DNA from: Notoacmeibacter sp. MSK16QG-6
Lineage (GTDB): Bacteria; Pseudomonadota; Alphaproteobacteria; Rhizobiales; Rhizobiaceae
Direction of reading: 5' to 3'
Assembly (NCBI RefSeq): GCF_024158145.1
Contig: NZ_JAMYXM010000004.1
Coordinates: 186,001-250,000 of the forward strand
Length of the DNA: 64,000 bases
The notes beneath the pieces were generated by a model, which searched no databases, was not told the DNA's origin, and saw nothing but the letters and a program-made list of their open reading frames with translations. The position numbers and the translations under genes were made by a program. This document shows positions 17,988 to 26,539 of the stretch, piece after piece. Each line of letters starts with the position of its first letter. Position 1 is the stretch's first letter.

Positions 17988-20021
17988 ATGACGATGATGG
18001 AATTGCGCAGCTATGCGGCCGGCCAGTGGATCGACCCAGACGGGGCCGCGCGCGATATACACAGTGCGGTAACAGGTGCGCTGATCGGCAGGGCGGGCGG
18101 CACGCTGGATTTCGCAGCCATGCTCGACCACGGACGCGGAACGGGCAGTCCCGCGCTTCGCGCTATGACGTTCCATGAGCGGGCGGCGGCTTTGAAAGCG
18201 TTGGCTCTTTACCTCTCCGAACGCAAGGAGCGTCTCTACGATCTGTCGCTTCACGCCGGTTCGACGCGGGGCGACGCGATGATCGATGTGGATGGCGGCA
18301 TCGGAACGCTGTTCGCTCTGGCGTCGAAGGCGCGCCGGACGCTGCCGGACGACGTGGTAATGGCCGATGGCGATCTCGAAATGCTGTCGCGCGACGGAAG
18401 TTTTCTCGGACACCATATCTATACGTCGCGGCAGGGTGTCGCCGTTCACATCAACGCATTCAACTTTCCCGTCTGGGGAATGCTCGAAAAGCTCGGCCCG
18501 ACGCTTCTCGGCGGCATGAGCGCCATCGTGAAACCGGCGACGGCCACCGCCTACATCACCGAAGCCTGCTTTCGGATGATGATCGAGAGCGGCGCCTTTC
18601 CCGAAGGCTCCTTCCAGCTCATCACCGGCGGCACTGGCGATCTTCTGGACCGGCTCGGTCCGTCGGATTTCGTCTCCTTCACCGGCTCCGCTGACACCGC
18701 GCTGATGCTGCGGTCGAACAAGAATCTTATGGCGCGGTCGGTGCCGTTCATCGCCGAGCAGGACAGCCTCAACGCCTCGGTGCTCGGTCCCGACGTCACG
18801 GCCGACGTGCCGGAATTCGACCTGTTCGTCAAAGAGGTCGTCCGTGAGATGACCGCAAAGGCGGGGCAGAAATGCACGGCGATCCGCCGCATCATGGTCC
18901 CGCATAAGATGGTGGATGCGGTGATCGAAGCGGTTTCGGCCAAACTATCGAAGACAACGATCGGCGATCCCGCCATCGAAGGCGTGCGAATGGGAGCGCT
19001 GGCCTCTGCGAGCCAGAAGGCCGATGTGCTGGAAAAAGCATCGATCATCGGCTCGGAAGCGAAGCGTGTCTTTGGCACGGACACGCCGGAGCTTCAGGGC
19101 AAGGGCGTCGAAGGCGGCGCATTCGTCTCGCCAATGCTATTTCAATGCGCCGATCCTGACACGGCGGTGAAGGTGCACGAGACCGAAGCGTTCGGTCCCG
19201 TTTCGACCATTATGCCCTATCGCGATCTCGACCACGCCATCGCGTTGATGAATCGCGGGCAGGGAAGCCTTGTCGCCTCCCTCATCACCCACGATCCGCA
19301 GGTCACGCGGACGGTCGCCATCGGCGCGGCGGCCTGGCATGGCCGCATCTACGTCAATGATCGCGTCTCCATGAAAAGCGCTACGGGCCATGGCTCGCCT
19401 TTGCCTCTGCTGGTGCATGGCGGGCCGGGTCGCGCCGGCGGTGGAGAAGAGCTTGGCGGGATGCGCGGAGTGAAGCACTACATGCAGCGGACGGCCATTC
19501 AGGGCAGCCCTGACATGATCGCGGCTGTCATCGGGCAATATGTGCCCGGTTCGACGAAGACCGAGGCGACGGCGCATCCCTTCACCAAGACGTTTGACGA
19601 TCTGCGGATCGGCGAAAGCATCACCGCCGGACCGCGCACCGTCACCGAGGAAGATGTTGAGCATTTCGCGGAGTTCACCGGCGACACCTTCTACGCCCAT
19701 ATGAATGAGGAAGCAGCGAAGGCCAGCCCGTTCTTCGACGGGCGCGTGGCCCATGGCTATCTGCTGCTGGCTTTCGCCGCCGGCTTGTTCGTCCAGCCCG
19801 ATCCCGGTCCGACGCTCGCCAATACCGGCCTATCGGGTTTGCGTTTTACCAAGCCGGTCTATTTCGGCGAGGAAATATCGGTCAGCCTTACGGTCAAGGA
19901 GAAGCGGCCGACCGGCAAGGAGTATGGCGAAGTGCTGTGGGATGTCGCGATCACCGACAGCGAAGGCGAGAAGGTGGCCGGCTACACGCTGCACACGATG
20001 AACGCGCTGAAGGGCTCGTGA
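17988..20021 (+). CDS. paaZ: Bifunctional PaaZ: oxepin-CoA hydrolase / semialdehyde dehydrogenase
   Basis: The 677-aa protein fuses an aldehyde dehydrogenase (about residues 1-515; [31 protein letters not shown], and the catalytic Cys in [15 protein letters not shown]) to a MaoC-type (R)-enoyl-CoA hydratase (about 535-677; [18 protein letters not shown] and [19 protein letters not shown]). It opens the oxepin ring of the phenylacetate intermediate and oxidises the resulting semialdehyde. It is divergent from paaG with a 167-bp shared control region. Confidence 0.97.
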   Translation: MTMMELRSYAAGQWIDPDGAARDIHSAVTGALIGRAGGTLDFAAMLDHGRGTGSPALRAMTFHERAAALKALALYLSERKERLYDLSLHAGSTRGDAMIDVDGGIGTLFALASKARRTLPDDVVMADGDLEMLSRDGSFLGHHIYTSRQGVAVHINAFNFPVWGMLEKLGPTLLGGMSAIVKPATATAYITEACFRMMIESGAFPEGSFQLITGGTGDLLDRLGPSDFVSFTGSADTALMLRSNKNLMARSVPFIAEQDSLNASVLGPDVTADVPEFDLFVKEVVREMTAKAGQKCTAIRRIMVPHKMVDAVIEAVSAKLSKTTIGDPAIEGVRMGALASASQKADVLEKASIIGSEAKRVFGTDTPELQGKGVEGGAFVSPMLFQCADPDTAVKVHETEAFGPVSTIMPYRDLDHAIALMNRGQGSLVASLITHDPQVTRTVAIGAAAWHGRIYVNDRVSMKSATGHGSPLPLLVHGGPGRAGGGEELGGMRGVKHYMQRTAIQGSPDMIAAVIGQYVPGSTKTEATAHPFTKTFDDLRIGESITAGPRTVTEEDVEHFAEFTGDTFYAHMNEEAAKASPFFDGRVAHGYLLLAFAAGLFVQPDPGPTLANTGLSGLRFTKPVYFGEEISVSLTVKEKRPTGKEYGEVLWDVAITDSEGEKVAGYTLHTMNALKGS

Positions 20022-20024
20022 CGC

Positions 20025-20462
20025 TCAATCGCCGAGATACATAAAGCTGCCGACAAAACCGACTGCCGGTTTTTCGCTGCCGGCGGCCCGGATATCCACG
20101 CGAAGATAGGCCATGCGCTTGCCATTGGCCTCGATCGTCACCGCGATGTCCAGTTCGCCCGGTGGAAGGGCGCAAATGAATTGGCAGGTGAAGGAAACGG
20201 TCGTCACCATACGGAACCGGCCATTATGCGCCGCGAGCGTCAATATCGAAGCCGTATCGGCCGCGGAGGCCGTTGCCTGGCCGCAGATGACCCCGCCGGC
20301 GTGTACGAGCCTCCGATTATCCTCCAGCCGGAAGTCAGCGCCATTGTCGTGGACAGCGACTGGCTGGAGCCCCATTTCGGTGATCCACGGCGCGAATATC
20401 GTCGGGAGCAGATCGGCGGTTTCGGCTACGCTCAGGCGCGGCGGGTCTTTGGCATTTCTCAT
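20025..20462 (-). CDS. PaaI-type hotdog thioesterase
   Basis: The 145-aa protein has a hotdog fold: RRLVHAGGVICGQATASAADTASIL (central helix), VTTVSFTCQFICALPPGELD and RMAYLRVDIRAAG. It should hydrolyse an acyl-CoA, possibly an aromatic one from the adjacent paa genes, but it converges on paaZ (3-bp gap) and is not in that operon. I chose the start at 20462; the frame is open upstream, but the extra sequence lacks homology-like features and overlaps the divergent gene. Confidence 0.8.
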   Translation of the reverse strand: MRNAKDPPRLSVAETADLLPTIFAPWITEMGLQPVAVHDNGADFRLEDNRRLVHAGGVICGQATASAADTASILTLAAHNGRFRMVTTVSFTCQFICALPPGELDIAVTIEANGKRMAYLRVDIRAAGSEKPAVGFVGSFMYLGD

Positions 20463-20591
20463 TTTCGTACTCTCGCCCCAAGCGATCCATCTTCGGTCAA
20501 CCGCCATAACTGCCAGGCAACGCAGCCGGTTCGGCCTTGGCCTTGCGGCGATAGTACGGGTAGATACGCGAACCAGCGTGCGGAATCGACC

Positions 20592-22013
20592 ATGAGCGAG
20601 ACAAAAACAAACGTCCGGCCGAGTGGCCGGGAAAAGCGGGGCCGTCGGCGGTCGACGCCGGACAGGATCGATCCGTTGGCGGTTCTGCCGATCTTCATGA
20701 AGTTGCATGGCCGACGCGTCATCGTGACGGGCGGCGATGCGCCTTCGGCCTGGAAGGCGGAACTGGCGAGCGCAGCGGGCGCGCACGTCACCGTTTACGC
20801 CGAGGCAATGAGCGACGAGATGGAAGCGCTGGCTGTTCGACCAGTGGGAAATGGCTTCGGACCTGTAAAACTGGTGCGACGGCCCTGGAGCCTGCCGGAT
20901 CTTGCTAAGGCGGCACTTCTGATAGGCGATGCGGCGACGGAAGGTGAGGCGTGGGCGCTGAGATGCGCCGGGCAGGCAACCGGCATGCCCGTCAATGTCA
21001 TCGACATGCCGGAATGGTGCGATTTTCAGTTCTCGACCATCGTCAATCGTTCGCCCGTGGTGATCGCCATCTCGACGGATGGGGCCGCGCCCATTGTCGG
21101 GCAAGCCATCCGCCAACGGATAGAGGCTGTTCTTGGCCCGGCGCTCGGCGCATGGGCGAAACTGGCACAGCGGATACGGCCACTGGTCAATGAGCGCCTG
21201 GAGATGGGGCCGGAGCGACGGACTTTCTGGCAGCGTTTTTCCCAGCGGGTTTTCGGCGCTCCGCCGCGTGAGGATGAAGAGGCCGATCTTTCCAATGAGA
21301 TCGACGCCATCGCGTTTGAAAAACCCGGCGAGAAAATATTACTGGTCGGGGTAGGGCGCGTGGTGGACGTTGAGACGAGCGGACTGACCCTTGGCGCTCT
21401 CGCTGCGCTTCAATCGGCAGACCGTATCCTACACAGCGCAGCCGTTCCGTCAGCAATTCTCGAATTGGGACGCCGCGAGGCCGGGCGCAGTGTCATTTCG
21501 GCCGGCAGTATTGAAGGTTTTGTCTCTGATGTTGCTGGCTGGATAGCGGAGGGCGAGACCGTTTCGCTGGTTCTGCCCGGCGATCCGGCGGCTCAATTGC
21601 CGGAACTGGCCGATGGACTGAAAAAGCTGGCGAGATCGCTCAGTGTGATATTCGAAGTGGCGCCAGCCATCGCCGACCCTTCCTTCGGGTATGGCGACAC
21701 CTATCTATCAGCGCTCGCAATCAGTCAGGACACATCCATGACCGACGAGAACGCCATTCCGACGTTCACCGATGCTTTCCAGTATAGGCTTGTAGGCGAC
21801 ACGGGTCTGCTGGTGCTCATAGATGGTGAGGAAGCCTTCAACGCGCGCGGCATTCCCGAGGCGTTTCTGCTGAAGGTCGACGGTCAAACGTCGATGGGCA
21901 CCATCATGGAAGCCCTCGATAAGGAACTGGCCGAACCGTCCGAAACAATACGCAAGAGCGTCTCGGAACTGGTCGATCAACTGGAAACTCGTGGGGCGAT
22001 TATCGTTCGCTGA
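20592..22013 (+). CDS. Siroheme-synthase-like protein with degenerate SUMT half and PqqD-like C-terminal domain
   Basis: The 473-aa protein has three parts. Residues about 30-215 match CysG/Met8-type precorrin-2 dehydrogenase (LPIFMKLHGRRVIVTGGD, MPEWCDFQFSTIVNRSPVV, AISTDGAAPIVGQAIRQR), but the usual ATDD segment reads GDAATEGEAW. Residues about 245-395 start like a uroporphyrinogen methyltransferase (EKILLVGVGRVVDVE, LTLGALAALQSADRIL) but lose the later catalytic motifs and are too short. Residues about 405-473 (FQYRLVGDTGLLVLI, FLLKVDGQTSMGTIMEAL, VDQLETRGAIIV) resemble PqqD and related peptide-binding domains. It is probably not a standard siroheme synthase. It ends 6 bp from the convergent queD. 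The PqqD assignment is by eye. Confidence 0.75.
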   Translation: MSETKTNVRPSGREKRGRRRSTPDRIDPLAVLPIFMKLHGRRVIVTGGDAPSAWKAELASAAGAHVTVYAEAMSDEMEALAVRPVGNGFGPVKLVRRPWSLPDLAKAALLIGDAATEGEAWALRCAGQATGMPVNVIDMPEWCDFQFSTIVNRSPVVIAISTDGAAPIVGQAIRQRIEAVLGPALGAWAKLAQRIRPLVNERLEMGPERRTFWQRFSQRVFGAPPREDEEADLSNEIDAIAFEKPGEKILLVGVGRVVDVETSGLTLGALAALQSADRILHSAAVPSAILELGRREAGRSVISAGSIEGFVSDVAGWIAEGETVSLVLPGDPAAQLPELADGLKKLARSLSVIFEVAPAIADPSFGYGDTYLSALAISQDTSMTDENAIPTFTDAFQYRLVGDTGLLVLIDGEEAFNARGIPEAFLLKVDGQTSMGTIMEALDKELAEPSETIRKSVSELVDQLETRGAIIVR

Positions 22014-22019
22014 CCCGCT

Positions 22020-22553
22020 TCAGTTCGCAGGCCATTCGGCTGCACAGTTGGGGGTTTCCCAGACGATGAGCTTGGCGAGACGCGCACGCCCTTCGCTGCG
22101 CTCGGCCACGCGCGGGGCCAGGCGTTCAAACCAGTGGCGTGCGAGATTTTCGGCGGTCGGCGGCGCGCCGATCACGTAAAGCTTGGTGCCGAGCGTCGTT
22201 TCGGTGGTTGTGGCAAAGCCCTTGGCGTCGATTTCTTGCTGCAGACCTGTCCGAAAGTCCTCAATCGATTGCTCCTTCGGTGCAAACATTGCGAGACACT
22301 CGGTATCGGCGATTTCCGCTATGAAACCGTGATCGCACGGCGCGTCGATCTGCTCCATCATCTCGTCTTTGAGAAAGCCGAAATCCAGTACCATCCCGGC
22401 CTGCTCGCCGCCCTGCGCCAGATGTTCGGCCTCGCAAACGGCTTCAATGGTATAGCGATGGCCGTGAAGATTGCGGCATTTGCTGCCGTGAAGGCGAATG
22501 CGATGGCCGGCGTCGATGCCGATGCGGCGGCTGATGCGATAGGCGTTCGTCAC
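22020..22553 (-). CDS. queD: 6-carboxy-5,6,7,8-tetrahydropterin synthase QueD
   Basis: QueD converts dihydroneopterin triphosphate to 6-carboxytetrahydropterin, the first committed step to preQ0. The 177-aa protein has zinc-binding histidines in DAGHRI and NLHGHRY, followed by MVLDFGFLKDEMMEQIDAPCDHGFI in parts and APPTAENLARHWFERL. It is longer than E. coli QueD (about 120 aa), with an insertion in the middle. I chose GTG 22553 with a GAGGG upstream. It is the last gene of the queC-queE-queD unit. Confidence 0.92.
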   Translation of the reverse strand: MTNAYRISRRIGIDAGHRIRLHGSKCRNLHGHRYTIEAVCEAEHLAQGGEQAGMVLDFGFLKDEMMEQIDAPCDHGFIAEIADTECLAMFAPKEQSIEDFRTGLQQEIDAKGFATTTETTLGTKLYVIGAPPTAENLARHWFERLAPRVAERSEGRARLAKLIVWETPNCAAEWPAN

Positions 22554-22563
22554 GGGCGGTCCC

Positions 22564-23208
22564 TCAGGCAATGCCGATGATTTTATGGGTCTGCAATGAC
22601 AGCCGCCAACTCGGCCGCGCCATCGCCGTTTCGACGCAAAGGCGTGTATTGGCCAGAACATCCGGCCCGTCCATCGGCTGCAGATAAAATCGGTCGAAGC
22701 CAAGCGACTCGAACTGTTCCAGCGAGAAAGGCGGTTGCGGCCACACCAGCTTCAATTCATTGCCTGCGGTCTGCACCAGTTCGCTGCCTGCTTTCGGGCT
22801 GACGCAGATCCAGTCGATGCCGTCCGGCGCTTCGATGGTGCCGTTGGTCTCGACAGCGATTTCGAAGCCCGCTTTGTGGAGAGCATCGATCAGGGGCGGA
22901 TCGAGCTGTAGCAGCGGCTCGCCGCCCGTGCAGACGATGTAGGGCTTTCCGCTATTGGCGGTCGCGGTCTTATCCCACATTTGCCGTGCGCGGGTCGCCA
23001 GGGCTTCAGGCGAAGCAAAGCGGCCACCGCCCGGCCCGTCCATGCCGACAAAATCGGTATCGCAGAACTGGCAGACGGCCTTATGTCGGTCCTCTTCACG
23101 CCCGCTCCACAAATTGCAGCCGGCAAATCGGCAAAAGAGCGAGGCGCGGCCCGCCTGAGCGCCTTCGCCCTGCAATGTGTAGAACATTTCCTTGACGGCG
23201 TAGCTCAT
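22564..23208 (-). CDS. queE: 7-carboxy-7-deazaguanine synthase QueE (radical SAM)
   Basis: The 214-aa radical SAM enzyme contracts the pterin ring to 7-carboxy-7-deazaguanine. It starts [20 protein letters not shown], a QueE signature, followed by [12 protein letters not shown] and [10 protein letters not shown]: the cluster motif is CX14CX2C, the expanded form known in QueE, instead of CX3CX2[15 protein letters not shown] is the glycine-rich SAM motif. Its start overlaps the queC stop (ATGA). Confidence 0.96.
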   Translation of the reverse strand: MSYAVKEMFYTLQGEGAQAGRASLFCRFAGCNLWSGREEDRHKAVCQFCDTDFVGMDGPGGGRFASPEALATRARQMWDKTATANSGKPYIVCTGGEPLLQLDPPLIDALHKAGFEIAVETNGTIEAPDGIDWICVSPKAGSELVQTAGNELKLVWPQPPFSLEQFESLGFDRFYLQPMDGPDVLANTRLCVETAMARPSWRLSLQTHKIIGIA

Positions 23209-23915
23209 CGCCCGCTTGCCTTAAAGGCACGCCAGCCATTTGCTCGCAATTCGCAGGCGGGGCAGGCACCACAACCATAGCCCCACTCATGGCGTTGGCT
23301 GCGCTCACCGCGATAGCAGCTATGGCTGTTTTCGACGATGAGATTGAGGAAGGGCTGGCCGCCAAGGTCCTCCGCAAGCTCGAAGGTCTGACCCTTGTCC
23401 AGCCACATGAGCGGCGTGTGGATAACCGAGCGCATGTCCATGCCGAGATTGAGCGTCACCTGAAGCGCTTTCAGCGTGTCATCGCGACAGTCCGGATAGC
23501 CGGAATAATCTGTTTCACACATGCCGCCGATCAGGTGCCGGATACCCCGCCGCCAGGCGATTGTCGCCGCATAGGTGAAGAATAGCAGATTGCGCCCCGG
23601 TACGAAGGTGTTTGGCAGGCCTTGTCTGCCGGTTTCGAATTCGACGTCCTCGGTCATCGCCGTCTCGGAAATCGCAGCCAGTTCCTTCATCGGCACCATA
23701 TGGTCGTCGCCGAGCCGATCCGCCCACTGCGGAAATTCGCCGCCCCGGAGATTTTCGAGGATGGTCATGCGACATTCCAGTTCAACTGCATGGCGCTGGC
23801 CGTAATCGAAACCGACAGTCTCGACCCTTTCGAAGCGGTCGAGCGCCCATGCCAGGCAGGTGGTGGAATCCTGACCGCCGGAAAAGAGTACGAGCGCGGA
23901 AGTGTCGGATAACAT
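23205..23915 (-). CDS. queC: 7-cyano-7-deazaguanine (preQ0) synthase QueC
   Basis: QueC makes preQ0 from 7-carboxy-7-deazaguanine, ATP and ammonia. The 236-aa protein has the PP-loop [18 protein letters not shown] at the N-terminus, [18 protein letters not shown] in the middle, and a zinc-binding cysteine set in SCYRGER and [12 protein letters not shown] at the C-terminus. It is the first gene of the queCED unit. preQ0 feeds queuosine in tRNA; no dpd-type DNA-modification genes are in this window. Confidence 0.96.
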   Translation of the reverse strand: MLSDTSALVLFSGGQDSTTCLAWALDRFERVETVGFDYGQRHAVELECRMTILENLRGGEFPQWADRLGDDHMVPMKELAAISETAMTEDVEFETGRQGLPNTFVPGRNLLFFTYAATIAWRRGIRHLIGGMCETDYSGYPDCRDDTLKALQVTLNLGMDMRSVIHTPLMWLDKGQTFELAEDLGGQPFLNLIVENSHSCYRGERSQRHEWGYGCGACPACELRANGWRAFKASGR

Positions 23916-24097
23916 GTTCGACTAAGCCCAATTGGAGTGGTTTTGTCGGCCGGAAAGCGAGGCGTTCTAATCCCGATTGATCGTTTTCGGAAGGGGCGGC
24001 CTGCTTTCGCTTTTTTTCCAATTTGTCCGCAACCCTTATAGGCTTTTACCGTTTGAAGGGCGAATGGCTGCGGGCCTCAAATAATTCGGACATTGCG

Positions 24098-25171
24098 ATG
24101 AAACGATTTTACTGCTCGTCCTGTGACGAGGAAGTCTATTTCGACAACCACTTTTGCGGTCATTGCGAACGCCGCCTCGGCTTCGACCCGTCGACGACGC
24201 AGATGGTCGCCATCGAAGAGGTCGGTGACGGCTCCTGGGCTGGCGTCGGCGCGGCGTCCGGTGAATACCGGCTCTGCCGCAATCATTCCGCGGCGGCCTG
24301 CAACTGGCTGATCGACGCCAGCACAGATCACGACCGCTGCACCTGTTGCCGGCACAACCGCACGATCCCCAATCTAAGCATCGAGGGCAATCAGGCGCTG
24401 TGGTCTGCGCTGGAAGCCGGCAAGCGCGCCCTGTTCTATTCGATCATGCGATGGGGGCTGCCTCATCCAAATGCGCAGTCGGACGCTAAGGAGCCGCTAA
24501 TCTTCGATTTCCTCTCCGATGAGGAAATGCCCGATGGCACGGTCAACCGCGTCCTGACGGGGCACGATGAAGGGCTGATCACGATCAACATAGCCGAGGG
24601 CGACGACGCCACACGCGAAGCTAACCGAAAGGCGATGGGCGAGCCTTATCGCACCCTGATCGGCCATTTTCGCCATGAAGTGGGGCATTACTACTGGGAT
24701 ATTCTCGTTCGCGATGGCGGTCGACTCGACGCTTTCCGCGAACTTTTCGGCGATGAGCGTGCGGATTATGGCGAAGCCCTGCAGAAACACTATGAAAATG
24801 GCGCGCCGGTTGACTGGGCCGATCACTACATCTCGTCCTATGCAACCGCTCATCCGTGGGAAGATTTCGCTGAGACCTGGGCGCACTATCTTCATATGAC
24901 GGATACGATCGAGACGGCGCGGTCCTACGGGATCATCAGCGCCGCGACGCAGGCCATATCCGGGCAGAACGCTGCGCTCGACGATGTGGGTGACGGCTAC
25001 GATGCGAAAAGCGTCGCGGCGCTCGGCGAAGCCTGGGTGCCCGTCACCATCGCCGCAAACGCCATCAATCGTTCAATGGGTCAGCCAGATCTCTATCCGT
25101 TTGTGTTGAACCGCTCGGTTATGACGAAGTTGGGCTTCATGCACGATCTCATCCACGATGCGGTGCGCTGA
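24098..25171 (+). CDS. Putative zinc-binding metallopeptidase with N-terminal zinc ribbon
   Basis: The 357-aa protein starts with a zinc ribbon (YCSSCDEEVYFDNHFCGHCERRLGF) split CX2C-X13-CX2C-like within the first 30 residues, plus a second Cys set (CTCC, near residue 85). The catalytic site is HFRHEVGHYYWD (HExxH, near residue 190), with DFAETWAHYLHM supplying a third ligand about 75 residues later. This fits the putative zinc-binding peptidase family found with zinc-ribbon domains in Proteobacteria. No signal peptide is seen, so it is likely cytoplasmic. ATG 24098 is chosen since the ribbon starts there. Substrate unknown. Confidence 0.8.
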   Translation: MKRFYCSSCDEEVYFDNHFCGHCERRLGFDPSTTQMVAIEEVGDGSWAGVGAASGEYRLCRNHSAAACNWLIDASTDHDRCTCCRHNRTIPNLSIEGNQALWSALEAGKRALFYSIMRWGLPHPNAQSDAKEPLIFDFLSDEEMPDGTVNRVLTGHDEGLITINIAEGDDATREANRKAMGEPYRTLIGHFRHEVGHYYWDILVRDGGRLDAFRELFGDERADYGEALQKHYENGAPVDWADHYISSYATAHPWEDFAETWAHYLHMTDTIETARSYGIISAATQAISGQNAALDDVGDGYDAKSVAALGEAWVPVTIAANAINRSMGQPDLYPFVLNRSVMTKLGFMHDLIHDAVR

Positions 25172-25303
25172 GGACCGATAGAAACTGTTGAAAAGAGGAA
25201 CTGCAGCCCATCCTTGCCAATCTCACCGAATATTAAGACAAAAAGCGATTGTTATCTCTTATATTGGTTGAGTGTGTAACAGAATGAGCACCCGGCCAAG
25301 CCC

Positions 25304-26539
25304 TTGCGATTCATCAGTTTCCTAAAGCAGTTTCTGGCGTGCCTCATAGTCGCCGCCATCGCGTTCGCCTTCTGGGTCTGGCTCGATCCCAATGCGCGTA
25401 ATGTCCTGAACGAGAACGGACTCGGTGCATTGGCCGTGCTGGCGCCAGAGGCGGCCGAAGAAGCTTCGGCGATGGGGCAGGATGGTGGTTCCGGCCGAGG
25501 TGGACGAGGTCGCCGAGGAGGCGGATTCGGTAATCCGCTGGTAACAGTCGCCGAGGTGAGCGAAGCCACCATGGACCGGCGGTTCGAGACCATCGGCACG
25601 GGCCTTTCGCTGCAATCCGTCACACTTCGGCCGAATGAAGCCGGGCAGATTAAATCTATTGCGGTGAAAAGCGGCGATCGCGTCGAAACTGGCGATCTGA
25701 TCGTCCAGTTGCAGGATGAGGCGCAGGTTCTGGCGGTGGAGCGGGCGCAACTCAGCGTCGATCTGGCGCGGGAAAAAGTCGAGCGCTACGCCCGGTTGAG
25801 CGATCGCGGAACCATTTCAAGCGTTGAAACCGATCAGGCACGCTCCGACCTGGCGACGGCGGAAGTGGCGTTGCGGGAGGCGCAATTCGCACTCTCTCAG
25901 CGGCGGATCGAAGCGCCGATCGGCGGAACCGTCGGTATTGTCGAGGTCGATCCCGGAGAGATGCTGACGACGAGCACCGATATTGTGCGGATCGAGGATT
26001 ATTCTTCGCTGCTTGTGACTTTCTATGTTCCAGAGCGTTTGGCGGCCGTCATATCCGCCGATTCCGCGTTCAAGGCGCAAACCGAAGCGGTGCCAGGCGC
26101 GACATTCGAGGGCGAGATCAACAGCATCGATAACCGTCTGGAAGAGGCAAGTCGCACTTTGCGCGTGCGCGGCGAAATTCCAAACACGGAAGGTCTTCTG
26201 CGGCCGGGTATGAGTTTTCAGATCCAGTTCGAACTCGAAGGCAATCGTCAGCTCGCGGTCCCGCCGCTCGCCATTCAATGGAACAATGACGGTGCATATG
26301 TCTGGACGCTAGGCGAAGACGAAACGGTCGCCAAAACGCCCATCTCGGTGATCCAGCGCAACACCGATCTCGTGCTGGTAGAAGGCGAGAATCTTTCGGC
26401 GGGTATGGTTGTTATCGAAGAGGGCGTCGAGAGCGTTCGCGAGGGCGGCGGCGTGCAGATCGCGAATGCCGGCGCTAAAGCGGGTTCGACGGCGTCTATC
26501 CGTTCAACGGGCGGCAAAGGGCGTCAGGCCGGTGAGTGA
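25304..26539 (+). CDS. RND efflux periplasmic adaptor (membrane fusion protein)
   Basis: The 411-aa protein has an N-terminal membrane anchor (FLACLIVAAIAFAFWVWL), a Gly/Arg-rich linker near residues 60-75, then the adaptor domains: lipoyl-like (IAVKSGDRVETGDLIVQLQD), a short coiled hairpin (SVDLAREKVERYARL), the second lipoyl half (IEAPIGGTVGIVEVDPGEML) and a beta-barrel (RTLRVRGEIPNTEGLLRPGM). The start must be TTG 25304: the frame has a stop at 25277 and the first in-frame ATG would remove the anchor. Its stop overlaps the RND pump gene by 8 bases. Confidence 0.92.
   Translation: MRFISFLKQFLACLIVAAIAFAFWVWLDPNARNVLNENGLGALAVLAPEAAEEASAMGQDGGSGRGGRGRRGGGFGNPLVTVAEVSEATMDRRFETIGTGLSLQSVTLRPNEAGQIKSIAVKSGDRVETGDLIVQLQDEAQVLAVERAQLSVDLAREKVERYARLSDRGTISSVETDQARSDLATAEVALREAQFALSQRRIEAPIGGTVGIVEVDPGEMLTTSTDIVRIEDYSSLLVTFYVPERLAAVISADSAFKAQTEAVPGATFEGEINSIDNRLEEASRTLRVRGEIPNTEGLLRPGMSFQIQFELEGNRQLAVPPLAIQWNNDGAYVWTLGEDETVAKTPISVIQRNTDLVLVEGENLSAGMVVIEEGVESVREGGGVQIANAGAKAGSTASIRSTGGKGRQAGE

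Noticed and set aside
17946-18905. 319-codon minus-strand open frame
   Set aside because: It is antisense to the conserved paaZ aldehyde dehydrogenase domain and has no family motif.
23916-24097. preQ1 riboswitch before queC
   Set aside because: I could not see the short C-rich pseudoknot pattern in the leader on the minus strand.
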